A DNA stretch of 64,000 nucleotides from the NCBI RefSeq assembly GCF_029892605.1, contig NZ_JARXWF010000010.1, positions 62,001 to 126,000 on the forward strand. The letters are read 5' to 3'. The DNA is from Parabacteroides sp. PM6-13 (lineage in GTDB: Bacteria > Bacteroidota > Bacteroidia > Bacteroidales > Tannerellaceae). This document shows positions 1 to 8,515 of the stretch, one piece after another (position 1 is the stretch's first letter; each line of letters starts with the position of its first letter). Below the pieces are notes generated by a model. It was not told the origin of the DNA. It made no database searches and saw only the letters and a list, made by a program, of their open reading frames with translations. A program made the position numbers and the translations under genes.

Positions 1-554
1 ATAAGCATCAGTGTCAGCCCCATAATACCCGGCACGAAGTTGTAAGACGATTTCATCTGCGGGTTATACATCAGGACAACGTTGGGTACGATCCCTTTCC
101 GCCCTGCGCCCGGTTGCATATCCTGCTGATACTGGGCAACAATCGCCGAGGCGTAGGCCGTATAACTCTGCGCCATACTGGCGTTTGTCGCGTCGACCAC
201 CAACTGCATGGCGGCTCCTTCGGGATCAAATACCTTTTCTGAGAAGTGATCGCCAAAAGCAATCACCATATCCAATTCCCTCCCCCGGAATTTCCGGTCG
301 ATATCGTCGGGAGAGTCCAGGCGCTCTTTCACCGTGAAGTATTCGCTGGCGTCGAGGCGATTCAGGATTTGCTCAACGGCATGGTCGGGTTCCGACGCGA
401 GTACGCCGATATTGACATTGCGCACCTCGGTGGTCAAGGCGAACCCAAAAAGGATAATCATTACGACAGGCATAATCAACAGGATCATCATCGTACGCCG
501 GTCGCGCAGGATATGATAAAATTCTTTTCGTACAAATACCCAAAATTCTCTCAT
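1..554 (-). CDS. ABC-2 type transporter permease, partial (N-terminal part)
   Basis: This is the first ~184 residues of a membrane permease whose remainder lies beyond the left edge. The ATG at 554 is followed by a basic cytoplasmic start (REFWVFVRKEF) and a hydrophobic segment near residues 22-42 (MMILLIMPVVMIILFGFAL). A periplasmic stretch follows, as in ABC2_membrane_3 (YhhJ/YbhS/YbhR-like) permeases. It begins 2 bp after the stop of the upstream ATPase gene, so the two are translationally linked. It probably forms the membrane channel of the TolC-HlyD-ABC exporter encoded upstream. The substrate is not evident; this family handles drugs, bile compounds or other small amphiphiles. Confidence 0.85.
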   Translation of the reverse strand, partial: MREFWVFVRKEFYHILRDRRTMMILLIMPVVMIILFGFALTTEVRNVNIGVLASEPDHAVEQILNRLDASEYFTVKERLDSPDDIDRKFRGRELDMVIAFGDHFSEKVFDPEGAAMQLVVDATNASMAQSYTAYASAIVAQYQQDMQPGAGRKGIVPNVVLMYNPQMKSSYNFVPGIMGLTLML

Positions 555-556
555 AA

Positions 557-1300
557 CTATTCCATCCTTTCTGCTTTTCTGGCCAGTTTGCGGAACACCT
601 CATCCATCGACGAGGCATTGAATTGCTGCTTTAGGTTCGATGGTGAGTCGAGCGCGTCGATACGTCCGTCGACCATCATCGACACCCGGTGGCAATATTC
701 CGCTTCATCCATATAGTGCGTGGTCACGAATATCGTAATGCCCCGGTTGGCCGCTTCGTATATCATCTCCCAGAACTGTCGCCGAGTGGTGGGATCGACC
801 CCGCCTGTGGGCTCGTCCAGGAAGACAATCTTCGGCTCATGGAAGATCGAAACCGAGAATGCCAGTTTCTGTTTCCACCCCAGCGGCAACGAATCGACCA
901 GCGTATCGCGCTCCTTCGTGAAGTCCAATCGCTCGAGCAATTCCTCCGTTTTGCGGGCGATATCGGCATCTTTCATCCCGTAAATCCCGGCATATAGGCG
1001 GATATTCTCCCACACCTTCAGGTCGCCATACAACGAAAACTTCTGGCTCATATAGCCGATATTTTGCTTGATCTTCTCCTGTTGGCGCGCAATATCGAAG
1101 CCTGCCACCTGCCCCATGCCGGAAGTCGGGCGGCTCAGGCCGCACAACATACGCATGGCGGTGGTCTTTCCCGCTCCGTTTGCCCCGAGAAAACCGAATA
1201 TCTCCCCCCGCCGCACCTCGAAAGAGATGTGGTCGACGGCGGTGAACGAACCGAATTTCTTGGTCAGATCCTTCGTTTGTATGACGATATCGTTATTCAT
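557..1300 (-). CDS. ABC transporter ATP-binding protein (second NBD)
   Basis: This 247-residue protein is one nucleotide-binding subunit of an ABC-2 exporter. Walker A is GANGAGKTT (residues 39-47), Walker B is IVFLDEPTGGVDP, and the H-loop histidine is present in TTHYMDEAE. The signature motif is unusual: LPLGWKQ stands where LSGGQ/LSGGM is expected. This resembles the second half of YbhF-type fused ATPases. The gene lies 21 bp after the other ATPase gene and 2 bp before the permease. It very likely dimerises with the neighbouring ATPase, which lacks the H-loop His but keeps LSGGM. Confidence 0.9.
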   Translation of the reverse strand: MNNDIVIQTKDLTKKFGSFTAVDHISFEVRRGEIFGFLGANGAGKTTAMRMLCGLSRPTSGMGQVAGFDIARQQEKIKQNIGYMSQKFSLYGDLKVWENIRLYAGIYGMKDADIARKTEELLERLDFTKERDTLVDSLPLGWKQKLAFSVSIFHEPKIVFLDEPTGGVDPTTRRQFWEMIYEAANRGITIFVTTHYMDEAEYCHRVSMMVDGRIDALDSPSNLKQQFNASSMDEVFRKLARKAERME

Positions 1301-1321
1301 ATTGTATTTTCCCCTTGTCCA

Positions 1322-2233
1322 TTAATCTTTGGCCAGCCGCATATAGCAATCCTCGATATTCGCCTCTACCCGCTCGATCCGAACAGCGCTATGCCCTTTC
1401 TGTTGCAGCTGCGCCAACAATGCGCTGCTGTCGAAACCACCGTCTGCCACCGTAAAGTGATGAAACTCGCCCGACACATAACAGTGATCGACGCCTTTGT
1501 ATTCCCTGACATCGTGCAAAAGACGAAACATATCATCGCCTTTCACGGCATAAAGCGGCAGATCGAACTGGCGAATGATATCCATCGGCCGGTTGATCGA
1601 CATAAACTGCCCGTTCTTGATCAGGGCAATGCGGTCGCATAGTTTGGCTTCGTCCATGTAGGGCGTGGAGACAATGATCGTGATCCCTTGTTTTTGCAGC
1701 CGGTTGAGCATCTCCCAGAACTCTTTGCGCGAGACGGGATCGACGCCGGTGGTCGGTTCGTCCAGGAAAAGCACGCTGGGTTTATGGATCAAAGCGCAGC
1801 ATAAGGCCAACTTCTGCTTCATACCTCCGGAGAGTTTCCCGGCGCGGCGACGCTTAAAGGGCTCCAGTTGTTTGTAGATATCCTCCACCAGGTGGTAGTT
1901 CTCTGCGATGGTGGTGCGAAAGACCGAAGCAAAAAAGCCCAGGTTCTCTTCCACCGTCAGGTCTTGGTAGAGCGAAAAGCGTCCGGGCATATACCCTACC
2001 CGTTTGCGGATCTCGCGGTAATCGTCGACCACATCCAAGCCATCGATGCGGCATGTTCCCTCGTTGGCAAGAAGCAGGGTCGCCATAATGCGGAAAAGCG
2101 TTGTTTTCCCGGCGCCATCGGGCCCGATAATGCCGAAGAGCTCGCCCCGGTCGGCATCGAAACTGATGCCCGACAAGGCCCGGATGCCTCCTTCGTAGCT
2201 TTTATGGATATTATCGACAACGACCGCCTTCAC
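1322..2233 (-). CDS. ABC transporter ATP-binding protein (first NBD)
   Basis: This 303-residue ATPase has Walker A GPDGAGKTT near residues 37-45, a canonical signature LSGGMKQKLAL, and Walker B SVLFLDEPTTGVDP. About 80 further residues at the C-terminus are typical of DrrA/CcmA-like exporters. The switch (H-loop) histidine is replaced: the segment reads VSTPYMDEA, where TTHYMDEA is usual. It lies 10 bp downstream of the HlyD-like gene and 21 bp upstream of the second ATPase. The pair corresponds to the two halves of a YbhF-like fused protein. It powers export through the neighbouring permease, the HlyD adaptor and the TolC-like channel. Confidence 0.9.
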   Translation of the reverse strand: MKAVVVDNIHKSYEGGIRALSGISFDADRGELFGIIGPDGAGKTTLFRIMATLLLANEGTCRIDGLDVVDDYREIRKRVGYMPGRFSLYQDLTVEENLGFFASVFRTTIAENYHLVEDIYKQLEPFKRRRAGKLSGGMKQKLALCCALIHKPSVLFLDEPTTGVDPVSRKEFWEMLNRLQKQGITIIVSTPYMDEAKLCDRIALIKNGQFMSINRPMDIIRQFDLPLYAVKGDDMFRLLHDVREYKGVDHCYVSGEFHHFTVADGGFDSSALLAQLQQKGHSAVRIERVEANIEDCYMRLAKD

Positions 2234-2243
2234 TTTCTTTGGT

Positions 2244-3131
2244 TTAGAAGTTGACCTCTCCGTACATGCCGAGCTTCAGGTAACCATCGTTCCGAACAGC
2301 TATCTTCATGGCATAGACCATATTGGCGCGTTCGTCGGACGTGGTGATATTCTTCGGTGTAAACTCACTTTTTTCGGATATCCAGGTGATGGTTCCTTTG
2401 TAATCGCGTGAGTTGCCGCCACCAAAGTCGGCCTTCACATCTACCTCCTGTCCCAGGCGGATATCGATCAACTGATCGGAAGTGACATAGGCTTTCAGAT
2501 GCACATCGTTCATATCCGCGATCTTCAACAAGGGACGTCCGGCAGAACAGAGTTCGCCCTCCTGTGCGTATTTAGCCAGTACCGTTCCGCTGATCGGCGA
2601 AACAATCACACATTTCCGCAATCGGTCTTCCAATTGTTCGATCTGTGCCTTCAAGCCGCCAATTTGCGCCTCTATCGTAGCGACTGATTTGTTTAATGTA
2701 TTCTTCTGGGCTTCCAGTTGCTTTTCCAATACCTGGATGGCCGAATTGATATCGTCCAACTCTTTGGTTGTGGCGGCATCCGACTTCAACAGATTCTCTA
2801 CCCGCTGTTTCTCTCTCTGCTGTTTGGCTAATTGTTCCTCGATGGGTGCCAGTTGAATGGAAACGATGGGGCGGCTGGCTTCTAATGCCAGGATATTCTG
2901 TTCCAGTTGTTGCTTTTGCAGGAAGAACTGGGTCGAATCGATCAGTCCGATTTGTTGCCCTTTTTCCAAGGCATCGCCCTCGCTCACCTGAAAGGTAAGG
3001 AGCATACCGGCTACCTCGCCCGACAAGATCACTTCGGTCGCCTGAAACGTACCGGTGGCATCTTGTTTCCCGCTTTTCCCTGTGCATCCGACCATCAGGG
3101 CTATTATAACAATGTAAACTAACTGCTTCAT
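2244..3131 (-). CDS. HlyD/YbhG-type periplasmic adaptor lipoprotein
   Basis: This 295-residue membrane-fusion protein has a lipoprotein signal (MKQLVYIVIIALMVGC, lipobox LMVGC). A biotinyl-lipoyl-like half motif follows (GEVAGMLLTFQVSEGDALEKGQ). A long coiled-coil hairpin spans about residues 65-175 (QKQQLEQNILALE to IEQLEDRLRK). The second lipoyl half (VSPISGTVLAKYAQEGE) and beta-barrel segments come next. It should bridge the ABC permease and the TolC-like outer-membrane channel. It sits between the TolC gene and the two ATPases. The 119-bp gap on the TolC side holds a tandem AAGGACTTT array. Confidence 0.9.
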   Translation of the reverse strand: MKQLVYIVIIALMVGCTGKSGKQDATGTFQATEVILSGEVAGMLLTFQVSEGDALEKGQQIGLIDSTQFFLQKQQLEQNILALEASRPIVSIQLAPIEEQLAKQQREKQRVENLLKSDAATTKELDDINSAIQVLEKQLEAQKNTLNKSVATIEAQIGGLKAQIEQLEDRLRKCVIVSPISGTVLAKYAQEGELCSAGRPLLKIADMNDVHLKAYVTSDQLIDIRLGQEVDVKADFGGGNSRDYKGTITWISEKSEFTPKNITTSDERANMVYAMKIAVRNDGYLKLGMYGEVNF

Positions 3132-3160
3132 ATTTTTTTGCTTTAATTATTTTCAAGCTC

Positions 3161-3244
3161 TTTAAGGACTTTAATGACCTTAAGGACTCTAAGGACTTTA
3201 AGGACTTTAAGGACCTTAATGACTTTAAAGACCTTAAGGACTTT
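3161..3244. repeat. Tandem repeat of ~9-bp units (TTAAGGACT) between tolC-like and hlyD-like genes
   Basis: About nine degenerate copies of a TTAAGGACT/TTAATGACC unit run head to tail across the whole gap between the two genes. Unlike the other intergenic arrays in the window it has no complementary second half. No promoter or terminator is recognisable within it. Confidence 0.85.
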
Positions 3245-3250
3245 CCCCAA

Positions 3251-4528
3251 CTACTGATTCACCGTAAACTTCAGCTCATACATATTCTTCAACAGTTCGA
3301 TCTCATGGGTCGCTTTACTCTGCCGTGCCAGGCTCTCCGCATGCATCTCGCGCAAGAGGTCGCTCACCGTGCGCGAGCCATTCTCGACCTGCACCTCTGT
3401 GCGTTCCCTGACCGCCTGCCTGAGGCGGATAATCTCATCGTCCTCGCGCATCACCTTCTGCATACGCTCTACCGCCAGGCTCTCCTGTGTCTTTTTCAGG
3501 TTCATATTATACAGGAAGGTCTCCCGTTGGCTGGCCAGTTGCATCCGTCCTGTTTCGATCTTCGACAAATCATTCTTCCGGGTATAATATCCGGAGATAT
3601 TCCACTGGAACTTGATGCCGCCCATCAGATAGGGCGACCATTGATTCTCCATCATATCGGCAAACAGATTCAGTCCCGGATTGGCATAGGCTCCCTGCAG
3701 GAACACGCCGATCCGCGGGCGCACCTGGGCGTTGACCCCTTGCTGTTGGCTTAACAGATAACGATCCTGCGCATCGAAATAGCGCAATTCGGGACGTTCG
3801 ATCGATAATTGCGGATGCAGGGAGGGCATGGCGGGTTTCGCCAGGGTAGTTGCTGCCGTAAACTCTTTATTAATCATAATACCCAACATGGTCCGGTACG
3901 CCTTTTGCGAAGCCTCCAGATCCGATCGTTGCTGGCGGGCGCTCAGAATCTCCACCCGGATCAGGTCGAGATCGTTCTGCCCGGCCACGCCATTGGTGAC
4001 ATACGACTGCACTAAGCGCTCATTGCGCTCAAGTTCCCCGATCAGGATATCGACCTCGTCCCGCTTCTCTTGCAAAAGAAGCGTGCCAAAATAGAGCTGG
4101 TTCACCCGCTCCTGCAGGGCATACATCTCCACCTCCCAACTCTGCATGGACACCTCTTTCTCGGCTTTTGCCCGGTCGACCTGGGCTTTCACCGCCCCGC
4201 CTTCGTAGATCGCCTGCTCGATCTGAACAGAAGCTTTGTACTGATCCTTACGCAATCCATCGAAATCAAGGGGAAACATACTCACTAACTCATCCGGAAA
4301 AGCCATGACATCGGTCTGATAGGTCGCCTGAAGCGCCACCGATAGTTGCGGCAGCCAGTTCTTGCGCGCGTTGGCCACCGTATAATCAGCCAGTTTGTCG
4401 ATGAGTCCGCGTTGCTGAATAACCGGATAGTTATTGCGCGCCAGCTGTTGACATTCTTCCAGGGTGAACGTTTGTGCGGTGAGTAGGAAATTGGAAAACA
4501 GAAAAAGAATGAATAAATATCGTTTCAT
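3251..4528 (-). CDS. TolC-family outer membrane efflux protein
   Basis: This 425-residue protein begins with a signal peptide (MKRYLFILFLFSNFLLTAQT) and then FTLEECQQLARNNYPVIQQ, the usual opening of TolC/OEP proteins. Two long alpha-helical hairpin repeats with polar heptads follow, and the length is usual for the family. It is the first gene of the export operon and would form the outer-membrane exit duct for the downstream adaptor and ABC transporter. A good Bacteroidetes promoter match lies about 90 bp upstream. Confidence 0.9.
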   Translation of the reverse strand: MKRYLFILFLFSNFLLTAQTFTLEECQQLARNNYPVIQQRGLIDKLADYTVANARKNWLPQLSVALQATYQTDVMAFPDELVSMFPLDFDGLRKDQYKASVQIEQAIYEGGAVKAQVDRAKAEKEVSMQSWEVEMYALQERVNQLYFGTLLLQEKRDEVDILIGELERNERLVQSYVTNGVAGQNDLDLIRVEILSARQQRSDLEASQKAYRTMLGIMINKEFTAATTLAKPAMPSLHPQLSIERPELRYFDAQDRYLLSQQQGVNAQVRPRIGVFLQGAYANPGLNLFADMMENQWSPYLMGGIKFQWNISGYYTRKNDLSKIETGRMQLASQRETFLYNMNLKKTQESLAVERMQKVMREDDEIIRLRQAVRERTEVQVENGSRTVSDLLREMHAESLARQSKATHEIELLKNMYELKFTVNQ

Positions 4529-4618
4529 ACTATTAGATTATATCCCGTACAACTTTTTCTTTTCACGAAGATAGCGAAGAGCCTCCGCAGAGACGACTTG
4601 GTATTGAACTATCTTGTG

Positions 4619-4647
4619 CAAATATAGAAACCTTTTTGAGATTCAAA
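4619..4647 (-). promoter_or_regulatory. Bacteroidetes-type promoter for the tolC-hlyD-ABC operon
   Basis: On the minus strand there is TTTG (4647-4644), a 17-bp spacer and TATATTTG (4626-4619). This matches the -33 TTTG / -7 TAnnTTTG consensus of the Bacteroides primary sigma factor. The start codon is about 90 bp downstream. The rest of the 4529-4914 gap shows no gene. A weak -7-like TTCCTTTG (4855-4862) precedes the divergent glycoside hydrolase gene. Confidence 0.55.
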
Positions 4648-4914
4648 ATCTTAGCCGCATTTTTTTTGTTTTTTGCCTGCATAAATATATATCTTATTAG
4701 AGCCTTTGTGTCGGATAGTAAAAAAGAAAAGCGATGTAACATGATCAATGATTTATGAAACACAATGAAGTGTCGCTTCAGAATCGTTTGTAAAGATGTA
4801 ACCTAAGTAAAGATACATGTAATATGAATTTTCTATTTCCGGAAGATTTATTGCTTCCTTTGTACAATGCATTTTATCAGCGAAGAAGAATAAAAGTAAT
4901 AACCACAGAATAGA

Positions 4915-7900
4915 ATGAAACACGTACTAAAATCACTATTTACCGGGCTTCTCCTGGTATGGAGCCTGACTGCTCATGGTTGGCCGGGCATGCCCACCCC
5001 ACGCCTTCACGTAGAGGGCCGCTACCTGAAAGATCCGCACGGCAATATTGTCAATCTGCACGGCTTTGCCCAAACCTATAGTCCCTACTTTAATGAGACA
5101 GGAAAATATTGGAACAACTACGACGTAGAAGGCTGTTTGCGCTACAACAAATCTATGATCGATGGCATCATGGCTGCCGGATGGAAGATGAGTTTCCTGC
5201 GGCTGCATATGGATCCCTACTGGAGCAATGAGCCCGGTTGTTCGGGGCGCTATGAAGGCGAAGAGTGCTTTAGCGAAACGCGTTTCCGGAAGTATCTCGA
5301 TGAGGTATTCATCCCGATGGCCGAGTATGCCATCTCGAAAGGATTATATGTTATCATGCGTCCACCCGGAGTCTGCCCCGAAGAGATGGGCGCCGGCGAT
5401 GTGTACAATAAGTACCTATTGAAGGTATGGGACATCGTATCCTCACACACAAAGATAAAAAACATGGATGCCGTGATGTTTGAGTTGGCCAATGAGCCTA
5501 TTCGCATTCGCTTGGCGGATGGATCGGTCGGTGCCAATTCACAGGTACATTTTGATGTGTTGAAAGAGATCTTTCAGCCGATCGTAGACCGCATACGTGC
5601 CAATGGGTTCCACCAAGTGCTTTGGGTGCCCGGCTCCGGTTATCAGTCGCAATACAAAGGGTATGCCGTCAATCCCATCGAAGGGGAAAACATCGGCTAT
5701 GCCGTACACATTTACCCGGGCTGGTTTGGCAGTGCCAATGGATATGATGAGTTTCAAAAAGAATGGGATGCCAACATCAAACCCATAGCCGATTTAGCGC
5801 CCATCACCATCACCGAAATGGACTGGGCTGATGAAAAGTACAATGCCTCGTGGGGAAAAGGTCATACCGGCACGGCAGGCGGAGCAGGCTTTGGTGCCAA
5901 CTTCAAGAAGATAACCGACGACTCGGGCAACGTAAGCTGGCTCATCTTTACCGAAGCGCACCGATTAGTACAGTTCTCGCCCATCCCCCCCGATAAAGGT
6001 GCACCATACACCTTCCTCAACGATCCCGAAGCTTGCCCTTGGCCCACCTACCATTGGTATCAGGCCTATGCCACAGAGAATTATCCACGTCCGGAATTTA
6101 CCAATCAATCGCACAGCGACAATGGCGACGGGACCTACACCAACCCGATTATCCATGCCGACTTTCCCGATCCGGATGTGATCCGCGTGGGTGATGTCTA
6201 CTATATGGTATCAACCACTATGCATATCTTCCCCGGCGCCACACTGCTGAAATCCTACGACCTGGTGAACTGGGCTTATTGCAGCAATCCGCTGGAGCTG
6301 ATCGAATCGAGCGATGCCTACAACCTACTAAACGACAAAAGCCGCTATGCGCAAGGACAATGGGCTTCGAGCCTGAGGTATCATAACGGGACATTCTATA
6401 TCCTTTTCAACACTCTTTCCGAAGGGGGATACCTGCTTACGGCTACCGATCCCGAAGGGCCATGGGATCTGCGCCATCTGTCGAGAGGCTATTACGATCC
6501 CGGATTGCATTTCGACGACAACGGGAAGATCTACGTGGTGCACGGCATCAACACGCTGACCATGACCGAACTGAATAAAAAATTTGAAGCCGTCAACGAG
6601 CAGAAAGTCATCACCCGCCCCGATACCGGGCTGGAGGGCAGCCATCTCTATAAGATTGGCGACTACTACTATATCTACGCGACCTACGGCGGTTGGCCTG
6701 CCTCGCAAACCGTTTTCCGCTCGACCAACATTTTTGGTCCATACGAAGAAAAGAAATTGCTCGATGAAGAGAATATTCACCAGGGTGCACTCGTCGAAAC
6801 GCAAACCGGGGAGTGGTGGACCCTTTTGTTTTACGACAAAGGCCCTTACGGACGCCTGCCCAACCTGCAGCCAATCACCTGGACTGATCACTGGCCTGTT
6901 ATTGGCGTGAATGGCGTAGCTGTGAAGAGCCATCGAAAACCAAACGTAGGAAAAGAATACCCCATGACGGTATTGCCTACCAACGATAATTTCCGCCATT
7001 GCAAACTGGGAATGCAATGGGGATGGAATCATAATCCCGATAACTCTAAATGGTCATTGTTCGAAAAGCCCGGCTATCTTCGTTTGAAGACCACCCATGT
7101 AGTGTCGAACCTGCTTGAAGCACGCAACACCCTTACCCAACGCGTCTTTGGCTACCATTCATCGACGAAAAGCTCTTATGCTACCATTTGCATGGATATA
7201 ATAAATATGAAAGAGGGCGATGTGGCCGGGTTGACGGTGTTTCAGGATCCATACGCCTATATCGGTATTCAGATAGAGAACGGAAAAAAGCAACTGATAT
7301 GGAAGAAGTGCGAAATAGAACAGGCCACCACGATTGCCGATCAAACAAAGAGAGAGGTCATCAACTGTGGGTCGGAAATCTATCTGCGGGCGGTTACCGA
7401 CTACGGCACAGGCAAAGCCCGGTTCTATTACAGCACCGACAATGTGACCTATATCCCCTTTGGCGATGAGTACACCATGCAGTATAAGTTGTCTGTCTTT
7501 GTGGGAATCCGGTTCGGCATATTCAATTTCGCCACCCAACAGACAGGCGGATTTGTCGATATTGACTGGTTTAGTACCGAAGAATCGTTCCATGAATCCA
7601 CCTATTACGACGACAACTTCACAGGTTATACCGAAGAGGAGATCACCGTCGACGCAATTTATACCGATCAAGAGGTGATCGACCTCTTGATTGGCACCAG
7701 CCAAACACTTAAGCTCTCGGCTCGTTTCAAAGATGGACATACAGAGAATATCACCACGCGTGCCACCTATTCCCTCTCGTCAGACGATGTGATTCGCCTC
7801 GTCAACGGTCAGCTCATTTCAGAAAGCGAAGGAAGCGTCACCGTAACAGCCACCTTCGACGACCAATTGGGCAACCGACAACGTACGACCTTCCGGGTTT

Positions 7901-8487
7901 CGGTCCATGTATTCCCGTTTATCACCGGACTGTTTAATCCGTCGATATTTGGCAACGGGACGTTCGATGAGACAACACGCACATTGATCACCAGCCAGTA
8001 TGGTGCCGGTGGTTGGCGATACAGCGATGGGGTGGATTTGTCCGCTTTCAAATACTTGGTGGTAGAGCTGGATGCCGTGCAGAGCTGCGGAGCGGAACTG
8101 CGTCTTTTCGATGAAAACTCCTACTGGACCTCCTGTGCCGCTTATGCATTTGGCAACAACCTGCGGGTGGTGGTCGACCTCCACGCCATGAAAAAGAGCG
8201 ATGATGCCAACAAAGTTTGCGATCCGTCACACCTTTATTACATCTGTTTTTGGTCGCTCGGCAATGGTGCGATCGACTTTAAACGTGCCTATCTAACCAA
8301 CTCCGACAATTACGAAGACCCCTCCGGAACAGAAAAAGAGCCTATTGTGCAAAACGATGTCCCGGTCGATGTCTATACCATGACCGGGATCAAAATCCGT
8401 TCACAGATACTGCGAAGCGAGGCCATAGAAGGGCTCCCGGCAGGCATCTATATTGTGGGGAGAGAGAAAGTGATGATATTGAAATAG
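4915..8487 (+). CDS. Secreted GH5-GH43 fusion glycoside hydrolase (cellulase/xylanase plus arabinofuranosidase/xylosidase)
   Basis: This 1190-residue extracellular enzyme has several modules. A signal peptide (MKHVLKSLFTGLLLVWSLTAHG) precedes a GH5-like (beta/alpha)8 domain at about residues 25-390, with acid/base Glu in FELANEP and nucleophile Glu in ITITEMDWAD. A GH43-like five-bladed propeller follows at ~405-680 (HADFPDPDVIRVGDVYY; general acid Glu in TGLEGSHLYKI), with a GH43-type C-terminal beta-sandwich at ~690-900. A Big_2-like Ig domain lies at ~905-1000, then a small carbohydrate-binding-like domain. The tail (VYTMTGIKIRS...GLPAGIYIVG) resembles a Bacteroidetes C-terminal sorting domain. 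Two catalytic modules in one chain suggest attack on a substituted backbone such as arabinoxylan. No SusC/D pair lies next to it. The exact subfamilies are inference. Confidence 0.9.
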   Translation: MKHVLKSLFTGLLLVWSLTAHGWPGMPTPRLHVEGRYLKDPHGNIVNLHGFAQTYSPYFNETGKYWNNYDVEGCLRYNKSMIDGIMAAGWKMSFLRLHMDPYWSNEPGCSGRYEGEECFSETRFRKYLDEVFIPMAEYAISKGLYVIMRPPGVCPEEMGAGDVYNKYLLKVWDIVSSHTKIKNMDAVMFELANEPIRIRLADGSVGANSQVHFDVLKEIFQPIVDRIRANGFHQVLWVPGSGYQSQYKGYAVNPIEGENIGYAVHIYPGWFGSANGYDEFQKEWDANIKPIADLAPITITEMDWADEKYNASWGKGHTGTAGGAGFGANFKKITDDSGNVSWLIFTEAHRLVQFSPIPPDKGAPYTFLNDPEACPWPTYHWYQAYATENYPRPEFTNQSHSDNGDGTYTNPIIHADFPDPDVIRVGDVYYMVSTTMHIFPGATLLKSYDLVNWAYCSNPLELIESSDAYNLLNDKSRYAQGQWASSLRYHNGTFYILFNTLSEGGYLLTATDPEGPWDLRHLSRGYYDPGLHFDDNGKIYVVHGINTLTMTELNKKFEAVNEQKVITRPDTGLEGSHLYKIGDYYYIYATYGGWPASQTVFRSTNIFGPYEEKKLLDEENIHQGALVETQTGEWWTLLFYDKGPYGRLPNLQPITWTDHWPVIGVNGVAVKSHRKPNVGKEYPMTVLPTNDNFRHCKLGMQWGWNHNPDNSKWSLFEKPGYLRLKTTHVVSNLLEARNTLTQRVFGYHSSTKSSYATICMDIINMKEGDVAGLTVFQDPYAYIGIQIENGKKQLIWKKCEIEQATTIADQTKREVINCGSEIYLRAVTDYGTGKARFYYSTDNVTYIPFGDEYTMQYKLSVFVGIRFGIFNFATQQTGGFVDIDWFSTEESFHESTYYDDNFTGYTEEEITVDAIYTDQEVIDLLIGTSQTLKLSARFKDGHTENITTRATYSLSSDDVIRLVNGQLISESEGSVTVTATFDDQLGNRQRTTFRVSVHVFPFITGLFNPSIFGNGTFDETTRTLITSQYGAGGWRYSDGVDLSAFKYLVVELDAVQSCGAELRLFDENSYWTSCAAYAFGNNLRVVVDLHAMKKSDDANKVCDPSHLYYICFWSLGNGAIDFKRAYLTNSDNYEDPSGTEKEPIVQNDVPVDVYTMTGIKIRSQILRSEAIEGLPAGIYIVGREKVMILK

Positions 8488-8488
8488 T

Positions 8489-8515
8489 AGATAGAAGTCG
8501 CCTACCCTTCTATCT
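8489..8515. terminator. Hairpin between convergent genes, likely bidirectional terminator
   Basis: AGATAGAAG (8489-8497) pairs with CTTCTATCT (8507-8515) in the 14-bp gap between the glycoside hydrolase and the convergent EEP gene. The stem runs into the 3' end of the EEP gene, and only short T tracts follow. Confidence 0.45.

Noticed and set aside
4563-4763. Minus-strand 66-codon reading upstream of the tolC-like gene
   Set aside because: It spans the predicted promoter and has no recognisable features.
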